64,000 nt of DNA from Amycolatopsis bartoniae (lineage in GTDB: Bacteria > Actinomycetota > Actinomycetes > Mycobacteriales > Pseudonocardiaceae), in assembly GCF_014191255.1 (NCBI RefSeq), contig NZ_JACHWH010000002.1, positions 496,001 through 560,000 of the forward strand, written 5' to 3'. Both the position numbers and the translations under genes were made by a program. Of this stretch, positions 62,882 through 64,000 are shown piece after piece. The notes under the pieces were generated by a model. That model did no database searches and was not told the DNA's origin. It worked only from the letters and a program-made list of their open reading frames with translations. Every line of letters starts with the position of its first letter. Within the stretch, counting starts at the first letter, position 1.

Positions 62882-64000
62882 TCAGCGAACGTTGCCCGCC
62901 GCGGTGACCTCCCGGTGACGTGCGCGACCTGCGGCGACGGCCGCAGGAGCGATGAGCGCGGCGAGCAGTCCGACGACGACGAACGAAACGGACAACGACG
63001 TCAGCTGCGCCACACCGCCGACGACAGGGGGCCCAGCGAGGAATCCGCTGTACGCGATCGTGGTGACGAACGCGATCTCCCGCTCCCCTCCGCTGTCGTC
63101 GTCCCGCTTGCCCGCCGCTCCGGCCAGGCTCAACGCAATCGGGAAGGACGCGGCGAGGCCGGCTCCGGCCAGTCCGAAACCGGCGTAGGCGAATGCGGCG
63201 ACCGGCACGACCGCCGCGACGACGAGCCCGACACCGGCGAGGATCGCCCCCGCTGCCAGCGTCCTCGCCGGCCCGAACCGGTTCTGGACCCACGCGCCGC
63301 CGAGCCGCGTCACGGCCATGGTCAGCGAGAACCCGGTGAACGCGAGTGCTGCCGCACCCTGGTCGATGTGCTGCACGGTGACCAGCAGCAAGGCCGACCA
63401 GTCCGAGCTCGCGCCTTCCGCGATCGCCGAGCACAGGGCGATCGCGGCGAGCAGCCACAGCACCGGACGCCGGATCGGGGCGACCCGCGACTTCGCGTGT
63501 GTCTCCTCGGTACGCGGCGCCGCCCGCGGCAGGCCGGGCAGCACGACCAGGAGAGCGACCAGGATCACGACCACGGCGACCAGGAAGTGCCGGAACGGGG
63601 ACCAGGAATGGGCCGCCGCCAGTCCCGCGGCGGCCGACGCGATCAGCCCCCCGAAGCTGAATCCGGCGTGGAAGAGGGGCATGAGTGCGCGCCCGGCGCG
63701 CCGTTCCACTCCGACCGCACCGATGTTCATCGAGACGTCCAGCGCTCCGACCGAGAAACCCAGCCCGAACATCACGAACCCGAGCGCGAGCACGGAGCTC
63801 GCAGCGCCCACGAAAGGCAGGACGACGCAGGACAGGAGTGTCGCCGCCACCATCGCGGTGCGCGCGCCGAAGCGCTCGACGAACCGGCCCGACATGGACG
63901 CCGCCAGCACCATCCCGATGCTCGATCCGAGCAGCGCCAACCCCAGCGAGCCGGGCGCGGCGTGCAGCCGCTCGGCCAACGCGGGTACCCGGGGAGCCCA
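62882..64000 (-). CDS. Major facilitator superfamily transporter (5' end cut by window)
   Basis: The last 372 codons of an MFS permease are visible; the frame is open to base 64000, so the N-terminus lies outside. About ten hydrophobic segments remain. The first cytoplasmic loop motif is SGRFVERFGARTAM, and the centre has a charged loop (RAAPRTEETHAKSRVAP). It resembles FucP/YbjJ-type drug or sugar exporters. It ends 20 bp upstream of the CopD-CtaG start and may be cotranscribed. Substrate unknown. Confidence 0.85.
   Translation of the reverse strand, partial: WAPRVPALAERLHAAPGSLGLALLGSSIGMVLAASMSGRFVERFGARTAMVAATLLSCVVLPFVGAASSVLALGFVMFGLGFSVGALDVSMNIGAVGVERRAGRALMPLFHAGFSFGGLIASAAAGLAAAHSWSPFRHFLVAVVVILVALLVVLPGLPRAAPRTEETHAKSRVAPIRRPVLWLLAAIALCSAIAEGASSDWSALLLVTVQHIDQGAAALAFTGFSLTMAVTRLGGAWVQNRFGPARTLAAGAILAGVGLVVAAVVPVAAFAYAGFGLAGAGLAASFPIALSLAGAAGKRDDDSGGEREIAFVTTIAYSGFLAGPPVVGGVAQLTSLSVSFVVVGLLAALIAPAAVAAGRARHREVTAAGNVR

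Overview
The window is a very GC-rich chromosomal segment from an actinobacterium. GTG and TTG starts are common, coding density is high, and several protein families are typical of Actinomycetota (DUF5130, CtaJ, Rv2466c-like DsbA, the 180-kDa-type NAD-glutamate dehydrogenase). The overall gene style suggests a member of the Pseudonocardiaceae, for example an Amycolatopsis-like genus. That placement is inference from gene content, not a database result.

Layout. 1-26 kb is rich in carbohydrate-active genes. It holds a cellobiose-type ABC importer with a GH1 beta-glucosidase and a divergent LacI regulator flanked by CebR-type operators (1.1-6.7 kb). It also holds a MerR regulator fused to a beta-clamp-like domain with a TPR partner (6.7-8.1 kb), an amidohydrolase, a LysR regulator, a 149-bp tandem repeat, an aldehyde dehydrogenase and a NarL-type two-component system. 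A divergent GH10 xylanase / GH115 alpha-glucuronidase pair sits around a likely xylan-responsive operator region (16.1-20.3 kb). An OmpR-type two-component system then leads into a probable beta-1,4/1,6-N-acetylglucosamine polysaccharide cluster: GH18 lipoprotein, small membrane protein, NodB deacetylase-GT2 fusion and a lone receiver (20.4-26.3 kb). 26.6-31.5 kb holds a YdcF-like protein, an exported amidase, an SDR lacking the usual catalytic Tyr, an acyl-CoA dehydrogenase and an AraC regulator.

31.8-32.8 kb is a tRNA-associated scar: tRNA-Pro(TGG), tRNA-Gly(TCC) and a truncated tyrosine integrase carrying an in-frame stop, bracketed by two copies of a terminator hairpin. 32.9-36.4 kb carries small accessory genes, including an F420-type oxidoreductase / NTF2-like pair behind a palindrome resembling a KstR box.

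36.4-45.3 kb is a conserved core block: Nei-like glycosylase, RpiB, DsbA-like, PepN, DUF5130, CtaJ, HNH nuclease and truncated haemoglobin, in the order I recall for M. tuberculosis Rv2464c-Rv2470. It is interrupted by an MBL hydrolase, an MscS channel and, most strikingly, a 104-residue protein built of 13 tandem GTRVT(R/A) hexapeptides. 45.3-64 kb holds a carboxylesterase, a beta-propeller membrane protein, a thioesterase, NAD-glutamate dehydrogenase, a collagen-like GC-rich minisatellite, a large TPR protein with 15-residue repeats, EttA, an SSB paralogue, a CopD-CtaG fusion and an MFS transporter cut by the window edge.

The best candidates for something undescribed are the GTRVT hexapeptide protein, the MerR-clamp fusion with its TPR partner, the GH18 / deacetylase-synthase / receiver cluster, and the scatter of near-perfect CebR boxes inside genes far from the cellobiose operon.
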